The position numbers and the translations under genes were made by a program. A model generated the notes under the pieces. The model saw only the letters and a program-made list of their open reading frames with translations, made no database searches and was not told where the DNA came from. Shown here piece after piece: positions 37,026 through 49,530 of a DNA stretch of 64,000 nucleotides (positions within the stretch are counted from its first letter, which is position 1; the number at the start of each line of letters is the position of its first letter). Where the stretch lies: positions 806,001-870,000 of the forward strand of contig JAQFWX010000009.1 of the NCBI GenBank assembly GCA_027605045.1, written 5' to 3'. The stretch comes from Phallus indusiatus (taxonomy: Eukaryota; Basidiomycota; Agaricomycetes; Phallales; Phallaceae).

Positions 37026-38192
37026 TCAAAGTATCAGGTCAATGGGTAGCCACCGGAACGTTCTAGAGGATACTTCAGTTGACGCTGCTGCTTAATCTTT
37101 TAATCTTTCATTCATCGAGCCATTCGTGAGGGCACGGAATTTAGTACCATATAGCTTACTCACTTAATGTATTTATTGGGATCATAACATGTACGCTTAT
37201 TATTATTTTAAGCCTTTCGTCCCCTACGTTTTCTCAAGTTCAAACGTAAGCGTCACCGGTGAATTGTCCGACTTGTACGTAATTACTTTATAATAATTTC
37301 AAGTAGGATATATTTATGTAATGCGCTTTGCCCGCATGGGCAAAATTCTAGTATTTAATTTGGGTTCTGAGATAAGGCAGAATAGACCCCGGAACTTCAG
37401 AGCTGGCTCCATGAATGTCGTCATTACAATATAGATACTCTGGTCTTTCACCAACCACAGGCTTAGAACATAATATGCATTGAGGCGAAAGAGATTCAAA
37501 TTGATAGTAGCAATTGCAAAATAACTTGGAACGTGCGCAGAACTAGTAGAGTTGTGCTCTCCGAGTTTCTTCGGAGGCGCTGACATGTCCCCGAAACAGG
37601 AAAGGCTCTAAAAAGATAAATAAACTAAAAGAATAACGGTAATATCTAAAAAGAGAGGCACTATTCAAATGCAAAGCCGTGCCTGTGACAAAGTTTAAGG
37701 GTAAAAAGACGTGCCGAGATAATGTAATATACACTACTAATAAATATAGGAATTTGGGTAGGACGAAACAATAAACAAATTAAAAAGAAAAAAAGGGGTA
37801 AAAAGAAAACAGAAGTCACGTAGAGAGCGTAACCTCTCGCTTCCCCCCACTAGTGGCAGTGCTCATGTCACGGTGATTTCGGCGAATGCTACTTCGAATT
37901 TCGAGCACATGTGTCATTTATTTTCAAACTCGTCCCTGCTCATAACTTGAACCTGTTGTACACACGAGTATGTATATATCTGTTGTTGCTATTTCCTTTT
38001 ATGCTGGACGATTCCGAGATTCGGAACTATAGTTCCAGGCCGTTTCTGCTTTGCGATAAATCATAAATATGGGGTTTGATTTCGGAATCGGGACGGATTA
38101 AATTATCTGTTATACGGACCGAAAAGTGAAAGAATGCGCCATGGCACCCACACCGCTTGAAATATACATTATTTCGATGCTGCAATCATGCA
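37026..38192. other. Convergent intergenic region
   Basis: Between the metalloprotease and the antiporter stop codons. One minus-strand ATG frame (37314-37586, 90 codons) has no recognised family. Otherwise nothing. Confidence 0.5.
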
Positions 38193-40444
38193 TCATAAAC
38201 GAGATGAACCGTGTTGAAGAGTAGATGATGGTGTCCCTGTGCCAGACTGGGAACTACCTGACCTCGAATCGACGGGATACACCATCGTAGAGGTCACTTC
38301 TTCTACCGATTTGCTATGGGACTTCGATGGAACAATCATTCCACCTTCCATAATAACTATTTCATCCTTCGGTTTCTCGGAGCCGGAAGCACTGCCGCGT
38401 CCCGACAAATTAGATTCCCAGTCGTTATTTTCTGTGGCAGGCTTGAGACAAACAGAAGATAATGAGACTACTTTTTGTCCAAGTTTGTAACACGGTATAG
38501 AGAAACCGTCTAATAGATTGATGATACGATTATTGACTCAATAAATGGGAGGATAGGAGAATATATACTGACGAGTGATGATAGAACCTAGAACTACGAA
38601 GGATACAAGGGGATACAAGCTCGCTGCTAGTCTTTCTTCTTGATTGCGTGGTGGAATGTGTGGCTCTGATAATCTCGTTAAGGCGAGAGTAGATATAAAG
38701 ATTGCACTGACACCTAATATATGCACTATATTAGAGGTGATTGAATAATTTCTCATGGAGGAAAGGTTACCCATTGGACCTAGTATCATATTTAGCCACA
38801 ATATCGGACAGTCGGAAAAGACGAATTAAAACCGCACCAAAATGTCCAGCAAAGGCCGCTTCTTTCCAATTTTTTATATCAGGAACCCATTTGTATACCA
38901 TCAACAAGAACGGAAGACGGCGGAATAATGCAATGAGCAAGAATAGGACCACGAGTCGCCACGGTTCAATGCTAAGCTGTGTATATGCAGGGTGACATGT
39001 CAAATCGATCCGGTAAGATATTGACTTAATGAAGGTATATATGCTTACTTCCGGTGTGTTATAGCTCTGAAAAGGTAGCCAAGCTCCGATATATATGAAT
39101 GCAGCAATATTCAATAGTGAGTCTATGATTGTTGCAAAAGTTCCATCTCCGGCTTCAATTTTAAATTCGCCATCCCATGAAATTGCTGAGCCTTAATTAA
39201 TTGATGTATGATTAGAACGCCCACGTCGGGAGGGAAAAAATGAGTGATGTCTCACCAGCTGCGAAAGCAGCTAATAAATCATCCATGCCTACTACATTCG
39301 CTATACCGATGGTCAAAAATGCCATTGCAATGTACTGCGCGATGTATGTTTCACGGTTGATAAACTCCCTTCGATTTGCAAATTTCAAAAGATAGGAAAA
39401 ACAGTAGCCCAAAACTGCACCAAGCACTGTGCCACAAACGACTTGGTCTTGGAAGTTAAGGAGTCAATGCCTGTGAACCACGAGGCGTACAACCTGTTTA
39501 AAACTTACATAGCCAGCCAAGAAGAAAGGCTTCGCCTATTGCTAGTCCCTTAGAAGCTTCTATGGAAAGGTATACAGATATACTGGCAATTCTCAGATGC
39601 ATATTATATACGAGCATAAAAAATGCGTACCTGAGGAAGGGGTATGCTAGACCATCATTTGCAGCGGACTCGGCAGCAATAACTGAGAAACGGATTGGTC
39701 AATAAATTAATGGGTTTTATTCTTGCATCACTTACGATTCCGGATGTTCTCTGGCACATACTGAACGGCGAATGCTCCCGTTGTGATAGCTACAGATAAC
39801 ACCTAACAAGAAAGTTTTTTCAATGAATTGCTGCGGACAGATAGAATGGAAGAAGAACATGCAGGATCTGTAGGAGTAAGGCAGGCAGATATGCAAAGGG
39901 CTGAGATATAGGTCAACCCGGGAAATAACCAATACATGAAGCCAGCGGAGGCGAGCCATCCAAACGCCATGGTAGGAATAACTACGATAGCAAGACTCTT
40001 CCAATGAGCCGCAAGGTATCTTTTGGGTAAATCAACTCCGATGGCAAAGAGACCTATTGCAAGAGTAATTCGCATGACTTCGAGAGTAATATGTGTGACA
40101 TTCGTTGTAGAGCCGTTTCCCCACTTCTGGGGATCAAGTATGCCCGCACCATGTGGGCCAATAATGATACCGAACGCAGTGGCTAGAATGGCTTCACCAA
40201 TGTAAAGCTTTAAAATATAAGTTTTAGGGATAAAAAATATAACTCAATCGACTATGAAGCGCACTTTTTGTTTTGCAAAATGGGCTATTATAGTGAAAAA
40301 AACTGCAAAACTGCCGAAAAGGATGTAAATAAGTGCTGGGATCGCAACCTAAAGTGAGAAAGAGGAGAAACTATTTTTCAGAGATGAAGCTAGGACATCG
40401 AGTCTCGAAAGGCCTACATCGATGGGGTAAAAGCTGAGACCCAT
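38193..40444 (-). CDS. NHA1: Na+/H+ antiporter (Nha1 / CPA1-type)
   Basis: A plasma-membrane Na+(K+)/H+ exchanger for alkali-cation and pH homeostasis. The ATG (40442-40444) opens MGLSFYPIDVGLSRLD; an intron then leads to VAIPALIYILFGSFAVFFT. Further blocks: LYIGEAILATAFGIIIGPHG, LEVMRITLAIGLFAIGVDLP, CISACLTPTDP, HVPE-type QYVPENIRN, the ion-binding ESAANDGLAYPFL (Asn-Asp pair, here NDG after SAA), VVGMDDLLAAFAAG, and FIYIGAWLPFQSYNT. All are diagnostic of fungal Nha1. The cytosolic C-terminus is a short Ser/Gly-rich tail of about 70 residues, much shorter than the several-hundred-residue tail of budding yeast Nha1. The start region is the least certain part of the model. Confidence 0.9.
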
Positions 40445-42460
40445 GATTTGAGTTGATGACAAGGAATATTACCGGCTACTTGTGAGGATATATATACATA
40501 TATTTATATATATCAATGGACCGGCGTGCATCAGAGAGAAAAAATCGAAATCTTCGCAATAATGGTAAGGATTACTTCTGCGGTACAAACACCTCCATAC
40601 CTTGCCAAAGCCGGTCGTAATACGTGTGTTGAACTTCACAAAAGCGACGACGGACATAGAACTCGAGGCGTGTGCCTGCTAAAGTCACTGGCAAAATTTC
40701 CACTATTTGTTGGCTTATCCCATCGTCGAGTCTGAGTTGACTAGTTGAAACTCCCTGTCTACTCTCCTAATCTTTTTGTATGTTACTTACCATCACATAA
40801 ATTTTTAAGTTTCAAATGTCAATCTACACTTAGGGGGATCAAGATGAGGATCCGCCGAAGGATGACCACATGGAGATTGGTGACTGGAGATATGCGCTCA
40901 TCGTCTATTGAAAGCATATTAATTTCATATTGATCACAGGTTTTTCATTTAGAACAGATTAAGAATTCAAAGCCAGAGTCCCAAATACAGGAATTGAGGA
41001 AGCAGCTCGTCCATGCTGAAGATTAACCGGAGAACCCACGAGGCATCCTGTGCCAACGTTCTGATAAGCAGAAATTAAGTTCTCGAAGTCCCTGGAGAAG
41101 TTCCTCCTACATCCCATATGTTAAGAAATACTGAAGTGTTAGTGCCATGACTTCAGTAATCGAATGAAAAGTCTCACTCACATCGAGGTTCTTTTGTCAA
41201 CGCTGTGATAAAATGACAATTCCGGAGGCCTCGATTTAATGGATTATCGTTTTAGTCCATACCCCTCGCTGTCAGTGGTAATGAAGGACCACTTCATAAT
41301 TGAAGCTCGCCTCTAGTGTCTAAACAAACCAGTCGTGACAAAGGTTCAAAGAGTATAGGCGTCGCAGCCAGTATCCCTACAGTCGGATATTGATATTTGG
41401 CAACGATGTGTTCCTGTCGTAGAGTATATACATTTCGAGGTTTTCATGTGACACGTATGACGATTGCTTTCAGGATCACCAACGATTCAAATTGGCTTGA
41501 ACTTTATATTATTGTCTAATTAAACATAGGTAAGCACTATGAGAATGAGGATCGAGTAAAAAGAAAAGCTGATAAAAGAATGTCCGAAGACTTAATTAAT
41601 TTACTGACTTTCCAGTTTCACCCGGGAGGTGGCTTTCAGCCCACTATGGTTCCTCTTCGTTACTCTTTTTGTTCTCTAGATAAGTAAGATTATCCAGATA
41701 GTCTGGTATGTGATTCTTTGAATGCTCCATGAACAGTCAATCCAGCGAGAACGACAGAAGTTCAAAAAGGCGATGAGATTCATTTCTTCAACAAGGGGTC
41801 GCGGGCGCGGTCTTCGGATAGCCGGATAAATATAAACTCATAAATTCATGAATAAAAACTATCCCATATTCACACATACGTGATACAGCATGTCAATTCT
41901 CTTCAGGTCGCCGCGTCCTTGCTTTGACGTGATTAGTCTGAGCCTGACTGATATTCCCTGGTATCCTTTCACATTCCTCTGCTATTTTCGTTAGTCCTGC
42001 TATGTTTCAAGGATGGGAGAAAGGAATGTATGAATTTGTGTCGGTGTGGTAGGGAGCAAGCCATGGCGACGGCGCTTAAGTTCCAGGCCCACTACCCTAT
42101 TTTAAGTTACGGAGATCACTTAGTGCATCGTATAAGGCTAAACGTAGATTATATTTTTATATAAAACTTGAGAAACATATCAACTATTAATCTTACCGGC
42201 TACATATAACGAATAAAGTAGAGTTTTACACCAAATTTAAACTGAGTTCTTTGTTCGATACATCTCGAGAAATAGCACAAGTACTAAAAGAATACATATC
42301 TGGAGCATAACACGACGTGATTAATCAATAGAATAAAATTAAGAAACAGAAATAAGACGGTAGGACGACAAAAAAGCGTCAGAAGTAAGCCTCAATCAAT
42401 CAAAATCGAGAGGCCGACCGGTCAGCAGCTCCCAAACACGAATACCCCAATAAGAATGCA
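40445..42460. other. No supported gene (2 kb intergenic)
   Basis: Contains a TATATA-rich tract (40488-40512), just upstream of the antiporter start, which could serve as its promoter. I cannot support a gene or repeat between 40.6 and 42.4 kb. Confidence 0.5.
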
Positions 42461-45400
42461 TTAAGATAACCCAAATAGCTATGAAGAATATTGTTATTAA
42501 GTCTAATGTAAGAAGAACAGGCCTCAATACGCACAGTCTTTAGTTCATTCACAGTCAATTTCTTGAGCTTGCCAGCCTTTCCCTCTCCTAGGGCCGCATC
42601 AGACAAAGCTTGCTTAGTAGCTTGAAGTTTCAAAATCCTGGATGTTTCATACCCGGTCAATATGAAAGAAAAAAAGAGAAGAAACAAGAAACTTATGATC
42701 CCACCTGTCTTCCACTGTATTTTCAACGATCAAACGCTTGACATGCACGCTCTTCTGTTGCCCTAAGAAACCGCAGTGGTAAGCTATTACACATACTCTC
42801 CATTCCATGGTACTGACCCATTCTATGTACTCTGTCAAATGCCTGATTCTCTGTAGCTGCATTCCAAGCAAGGTCTAGGCAAATGACTCTATTTGCTTCT
42901 ACAAGATTCAAGCCCACGCCACCGCATTTGAGGCTAAGTTGGCCCACATTCAGCTTCGGCCTCTTTTATAAAAAGGAAATTAAATAAAATTCACCTTATT
43001 AACATAATAGGTGGGCCGGATTGTTTCTTGAACTCGACAACGGCGGCATCACGTTCCAACCTGGACATTTTTCCGTCATACCGGACAGTATCGATACCAT
43101 CCTTTCTCAGCAATTGTTCGACAACTATGTTCGATTCATGTTTTCAGCAATCAAGTAGCTCAGTTTAAACCGAAGTATACGTACGATCGAGCATCGATGT
43201 CCCTGAATATCCAGAACGAAGGTTAGATCATACCACACCGTCACCAGAAACACAACACCAGAAACTCACATTGAGAATAACATATAATCTTATCATCAGG
43301 TGCTTCCTCATTCCCTGTACATCAACCAACAGTCAACAACGTCATTCATACGATAGAAAACAAAGTTATAGCCTTACATTGTTTCAGCAGACTAATCATC
43401 TTGATCATCTTCGCGCTAGGCTCGAGAGTTTCATTATGCATATCGGCAAGAATATCGTCCAGTTCAGCAAGATCATCGACAGCCTTTCCTTTCCCTTTAG
43501 TATCGACAGGTGTAGTCCCGCCCGAGGATGACGATGCGTTCGGATGAATCCCTCTTAGCACATTCAACTCCGTCTCTGTCGGCTCAAAGAACTTGGTCCT
43601 GAAGATAAAGTCCGGGTGTATGTTGTTACGACAAACAGGACATGGTCGAATGCCCGATTTAACAGCTCGTGCGTACTCTGCGTCTTGAGCTTGTAAGCTG
43701 TGGCGAAAGGTAAGTATAAGCCTCGGTAGAAGAACAACGACGTACTTGTTGGGCGGGCTCTTAAAGAGGTCATTGAGACAGTCTGGGAACAGAGATAAGC
43801 AACCCTTATGCTCAAAAATATGAGGTGATGGTCAATGTCTCACCAGCACAAAACATGTGTTTGCATTTCTGATTATGAAATGTCAGACAGAGATAGTCAG
43901 CATAGCGACAAACCACGCACCGTAATACAGCAGTTATTTATGTAAGCTAAGGAATAAGGAAAGAAAGAGAAGATTAAATCATAAGATTCAAGATAGCATG
44001 AGATCTGGCGCAAACATACAATCGTAGCAGATCGGACATTCCGCATCGTCTTCCTCAAGACCGAGACCTCGACATTCGGTCTTAATCCTTGCTTCGGCTT
44101 GCTCCAACAATCTAAATATGCGTCAATCAACAGAAGGTGTCATTATGAAGCACACATACTTCGCCTTGACCTACAAAAACACGATACAAATGAGAACCAT
44201 AAACATGGCCAAACCCATCACCATAATAGTACTTTACCTCTTTAACAAAAGCGGCACTTATCAGTTTTTCCGCACGATCTACATCATTTATAGAAGCAGC
44301 CTTTCCATGGAATCGGGCATCAGCTTCGTCCAAGACAGTGTTGAATCCGTCGGGATCTTCCGACTCCTAAACACGCTATTAATATCGACATCCTAAAAGG
44401 CAATCATAGATATGGCACGTACAGAAGCGATTAACAAGGGATGACTGAGGATCGAATGCTAAGGAACAGCTTGGGGAAAGGATGAATGTTTAAGACTTAC
44501 TTGCAAGCTTGGCGTAATCGTAGCAACATGACCTAGAACATCGTTAGGTTCCTGAGCAACCTTTTTCAAGAAAGAAACATCTTACCAAGATAACCATATA
44601 ACTAGACAGAAAAGGTCAGAAAAGATATAACTTGGAAAGAAACACGACACACTTTTTCAGCACAGTGCCAGCTTTAAGATACTTTGTCATTCTCTGTTGT
44701 TCACGTTTTTCTATTCTATCATAGATCTTAAGAAAAAGAAACATTCATTCATTCATCCAATAATGCAACAAAAACTCAAGGAAAAACAGCAACGTACCTG
44801 TCTTTCGTCAGGCGAAAACTCAATTCGGATAATCTCAATATCTTTAGGAGGAAGCTGCAAAATAGGTTTGCCTTCCAATTTGGTATCTTTCGTTCGTCGG
44901 AGCAAACATTTCTTTAGCATCGCCTGGGCGCGGTCACCTAGAGCAGTTCAAAACTCAGTGTGTTATAAGAAAGGAGAATGGTATTAGCATCGCCGTACCA
45001 GCAAGCTTGGGGTTCTTCTGCACGCTAAGCTGTATCATAGGAAAACAAAGTAGTAAGTACGATACGCCCTAGATATGTAACATAGTTAGTTGACTCACGA
45101 TTCTTTGTTTAAATTCGCGCCAATCATCAAACGGATCCATTCGGAGAAAGCGGATTGGAGAATAAAGATCTTCCCTATAACAGAGAGTTAGCAAACTAGA
45201 CTGCAGATGCATACCGAATAACGATACGTACAATGAATTAACCACAGGTGTACCTTATCTCAAACGTGAGAAGAGAAGACAAGCGCAGGGTTTTTAGAAA
45301 GAAAGCATACCAGTTAAGGTCCACCTATATGTGCTTTTCAATCGTGCTACGCATTTACTAGACCTCGTTTTTCTATAGGAGACAGGAGACGGTCAATGCA

Positions 45401-47882
45401 AGCGCTTCTCTGAGGCGCATGCCACCCACCTGTTGCGGATGAACTGAGCTTCATCCAGAATAATACGATACCACTCCGTTTGTGCCAAAGGGCCTCTGTT
45501 AAGAATATATAAACAAGCTGCACAACCCGAGAGTAATGTCTTGCAACACTTGCCTGGAAGTACGCTGGTTGGTTTCATCCCAGGAATCGTCCGAAGAAAG
45601 CGCTTCCATTTCTTCCCCATTCGGCCCTATTTTCTTTTTCTTCGGAAACTCAAGGCACAGCGTTTGATACGTCGTTATCACAAAATCATATTGTTTCACT
45701 TCGGCAACAGTGTGAAGCTTATCCTTGCTATGATGTATGTGGACCGTAAACAGTCCCGAATTGGTACGCTGGAGGATCTCCGTTTTCCACTGGAAAATGA
45801 TTCTCATTAGTGAGACAATGCTTTAGAGAATAGAGAAGTGGATTGGTCTCATACCTGTTGAAGAAGGGCAGCAGGTGCGACGACCAAAGTAGATCGGTGT
45901 TCAGCGCCAGGTGGAGGGCGGTTCTTCACGCAAGTTGCTATACATTGTAAGGTTTTTCTAAAAACAAACATCATTAGACGACCCCTCGATCAAAGGTCAA
46001 AATGGACAGCGCGTACCCGAGCCCCATATCATCACTGCGAGGACAAAAGAAGCTTAAGCATTGACTCATGTAGCAGCTTAATAAATGAACATACGCAAGA
46101 ATACCTCCTTTTGCGGCTTTCCTCTCCTGCTCAAGCATCCAACTGATCCCAATCAATTGATGTGGCATGAGCTTCACTTCCAAACCTGGCAAGAAACTGC
46201 TTGTGTTCTCCATATCGAGTGCCTTAGCTGCATCCATAACTTTTGGTGCTTCTTGAAAATCTTCCATAGCCGTCAAAAAGAAATCTTTGAACCTATTGAA
46301 AAGAGAGAAAAAGAACGGAGGTGAACACTGGTGGGGGTGCGTGGAGCGGAAAAGAAGCTTACTTCTGAGTGCTATCAATAAAGGGCGGTTGATTTGCTGA
46401 ACGGCGCATATAAACTAATAAGGACAGATCTACAGCCGCAAGCTTAAAAAAATGCACTTACGACTTGGTATATCATGTGGATCCAGCTGCCCACCGCCAT
46501 GCCCAAATACTGGAAGAGCTGGGGCATCCATATCAGGAAACCCTCCTGGCATGCCGACACCGAATGGGGGTTCATTAACGTGAGCTAAATTAGAGTTCTC
46601 AGATCCGACGCCCAGCGGTCGAGCTGAAAGATATTGAGGCGTGATGGACGGACGAGATGTTGTGAAACCGGTTGATGATGGGAAGCGAGTTGGGGCGTTA
46701 TTAAAAGACTGCCACGGACTTGGTCTGGATGTCGAAGGCCCGGCCAATGGAGTCGAGAAACCTCTCGATGAAAAGCTGGGGATAACTGGAGAGACCTGAG
46801 GATAGGGGTTCCCGGATGACGGGAAATTGACGGATGAAGCTGATTGAGCATTAAATTGTCGAGGATTATTCCAGTTCGATAGACTGCTCCATTGAGAGAT
46901 AACAGGAGTCTCCCCTTGTGTCTGTGGAATCGGTGCGGGCGGGAGTTGAGAAGTTTGAGCTGGCGGGGCTTGATTGATTCCTAGGGGTATGATTCCGTCT
47001 TGAGACTTCTTCACTAGCGCGCCGCCCAGTCTAGGGTGCTTTCCTTGTCTCTGTGGCGGACGTTCATCAACTGTCTCATCGTCCGTGGAGAGGTAGAAAA
47101 CCTCTCCATCGCCAAACTCGTGCCTTCTGAATCCACGATGAGGTCGTTTATTGGGACTGAACGACAAAGCGCGAGTGGTAGCAGTATTGTTTATGGGTGG
47201 CGCGGGTCCGAAATCCGAGGGTATAATTTGCGAACGAGACGAAGAGGCAAACTGATTCTGATAATTTTGACCGGCTAAAGAAGTCGGTTGTTGATGGTGA
47301 GGATTTTCGAACACCTCCTCTTCGGTGGAGTACTCGATAACTTCGCCATCCGACATGAGAACATTTCGCTTGATACGTTTCCGATGACTAACTGGTTTCA
47401 AAGGCGGTAGAGGAGCAAAATCTGTGCTGAAATCGTTGAAGTCGTTGAAGTTGGGGGTGAAAGCGTCTACGTCCATTGGATCATCGCGTGTGCCTGGCAT
47501 ATCCTCTTCCTGAGTAGTCGCAGCAGCAGCAAAGGTTTTATGCTCCTGGGTTTCCAAATGGTCCTAGAGATACAAGAGCGTCAAACTCTAAAAGTGCTTA
47601 GCCGCTGCTGAGATTAGGGCTCACCCAAAATGGCCGAAAAGACGGTGGTTGATCTCCAAAGCCAACCAGCGCGTCCTTGAAGCAATACAGACAGGTGATT
47701 GCACCGCCACGATCGTCCCAATCCATCAAAAAATGGGTTTCTTTGGGATAAACTCGCAAGTGTTGGATCAAGAGTTCTAAGTACTTTGAAGGAACGGGGC
47801 GAGGGTCTGATTCGTCTCGACTAAGTGTTTTTCTAGCCAATTTGGTTATTTCATGCACGGAAGGTAAAGTTCCGTCAGCCAT
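42461..47882 (-). CDS. SNF2-family helicase with internal RING finger (Rad5/Rad16/Uls1 group)
   Basis: A DNA translocase and probable ubiquitin or SUMO-targeted ubiquitin ligase acting in chromatin repair or turnover. The start [20 protein letters not shown] is at 47882. A long disordered N-terminal region follows. Helicase lobe 1 shows [31 protein letters not shown] (motif I), [33 protein letters not shown] (motif II, DEAQ) and [16 protein letters not shown]. The RING finger between the lobes reads ECPICYD ... KHMFC ... CPVCRNN. Lobe 2 shows IICYSQ-type sequence, [28 protein letters not shown] and FDRVHRMGQ. The last splice restores ELKTLFGLS, the usual ending of this subfamily; reading through gives an unlikely tail. 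Many small exons, including an 18-nt exon (46017-46034) inside motif I. Confidence 0.88.
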
Positions 47883-48438
47883 CTTGTAATTGTCAAGATA
47901 GAAGATGGCTCAATTAGCGAGATGTGTGTCAGAAAGTGCGGTGAAGTGACGCGTGACGCGTCCGAGTCAATTATACCGCGTTGTGTGACAGTCTGAGTTT
48001 GGAAATCGAAACCGGTGGTCCAGCGCCTCACGCCATGGCAAAGCTGTCCATCTGTCGACGTTTGCGGTGAACAAAACACTGTGTCCGTCCAGAAGCACAG
48101 ATTTTTTTTTTCACCGCAATTTCCAGGGTTATAGGCTAATCAAAGTGTAAGATATCATTATCAGTCAATCAATTGATTTTTTTTTCTCTTGAATTGCAAA
48201 GCCCCTATTATTTCATATCAACTATCACCGAAAAGTCAAGATACGTACTCACGATAGCAGATCGATGACGCGCCGAGGACAAACCATTCTTTCAATTGGC
48301 ACACTTTCCTGAAACTAAAGAACGACAGTAATAACATGCTTTTTCTCACTGTATATCTATACATCAACCTTAATCTAAAACGGCGTGGGCACAGAATTCC
48401 GGCAACTATCGGAAGTTCGCTGCGGCGCCGAAAAGAAC
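47883..48438. other. Upstream region of the helicase gene
   Basis: Contains TGACGCG-type sequences (47946-47966) just upstream of the helicase start. No gene seen. Confidence 0.45.
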
Positions 48439-48770
48439 GGGCTATGGGAATTTGCCGCGCAGCCTCCCGCGCTCACGCGGCCCATTACTGCGCCAATAAA
48501 AAACTCTCACATTTTTGTTTAAAAGTATAACAAAGTATAACGAACGAGTTACAGGCTAGAGATTAAGAGTTCATGATCTATGTGTGATGAATTTATCCTG
48601 CACTAATATATAGTTTCATTCTTAATGTTGAAGGTGCCATTGCTGATTGAGGCCGACTTTGCTGCAGCAATCTAGCAGAACCATGATTTTCAAGTTTTCG
48701 AGCTGTTCAGAGGATGAGCCCTATATTTTTTGAAGTTCTAATATTAGAGTAATCCCAAAATGCTTCCTCA

Positions 48771-48940
48771 GAGAATTGCTGCAGTAATTTTCTGCTCTCT
48801 GTGAATTGCTGCAGTAATCTTCTGCCCTCGGAGAATTACTGCATTAATCTTTCGCTCTCGGAGAATTGCTGCAGTAATCTTTCACCCTCGGAGAATTGCT
48901 GCGGTAATCTTCTGTCCTCGGAGAATTACTGCAATAGGTG
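48771..48940 (+). repeat. 30-bp minisatellite, block 1
   Basis: Five full 30-bp units and one partial, starting at 48771, 48801, 48831, 48861, 48891 and 48921, in exact 30-bp register. The unit begins GAGAATTGCTGCAGTAATCT; most units contain the PstI-type palindrome CTGCAG within a near-palindromic ATTGCTGCAGTAAT. Confidence 0.95.
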
Positions 48941-49093
48941 AAAATATTAGATAAGCTTTGTTCAAAGTACTTGGTTGCAAACTAATGTTATTTAATTCAA
49001 GGCCACTCATTATTTATTTATTAAGTAGTAGTATTTTATATAATCTGGATGTGTTTCAAACTAATTCAAGATGGCACATTTAAATATCCTTCA

Positions 49094-49263
49094 GAGAATT
49101 GCTGCAGTAATCTTTCGTTCTCGGTGAATTGCTGCAGTAATCTTTTGTCCTCGGAGAATTGCTGCAGTAATCTTTCGCTCTCGGTGAATTGCTGCATTAA
49201 TCTTTTGTCCTCGAAAAATTGCTGCAGTAATCTTCTGCCCTTGGTGAATTACTGCAATAAGTG
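49094..49263 (+). repeat. 30-bp minisatellite, block 2
   Basis: Five full units and one partial, starting at 49094, 49124, 49154, 49184, 49214 and 49244. Same unit as block 1. The block plus its following AT-rich spacer repeats block 1 plus its spacer, giving a higher-order period of 323 bp. Confidence 0.95.
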
Positions 49264-49408
49264 AAAATATCTAGATAAGTCTTGTTCAAAGTAACTAGTC
49301 GCAAACTAATTCAAGGCCACTCATTATTTAAATATTGAGTAGTAGTATTTTACATAATTTGAGTGTGTTTCAAACTAAATCAAGATAACTCATTTAAATA
49401 TCCCCTCA

Positions 49409-49530
49409 GAGAATTGTTGCAGTAATTTTCTGCCCTCGGAGAATTGCTGCATTAATCTTTCGCTCTCGGTGAATTGCTGCAGTAATCTTTCGCCCTCGGA
49501 GAATTGCTGCGGTAATATTTTGCAATAGGT
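49409..49530 (+). repeat. 30-bp minisatellite, block 3
   Basis: Three full units and one partial, starting at 49409, 49439, 49469 and 49499. The higher-order period from block 2 is 315 bp. The spacer after it again contains AAAATATTAGATAAGC and the CAAACTAATTCAAGGCCACT segment. Confidence 0.93.

Noticed and set aside
45541..45810. Plus-strand ORF of 89 codons
   Set aside because: Antisense to helicase lobe 1 exons of the SNF2 gene.
48336..48530. Plus-strand ORF of 64 codons over the left arm of the repeat element
   Set aside because: It runs across the GC-rich inverted repeat; the mirror-image ORF at 50034-50273 arises from the other arm. Both are shadows of repeat sequence.
48771..49530. 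CRISPR-like array
   Set aside because: Units are contiguous 30-bp tandem repeats without unique spacers, in a eukaryotic intron-rich genome; this is a minisatellite.
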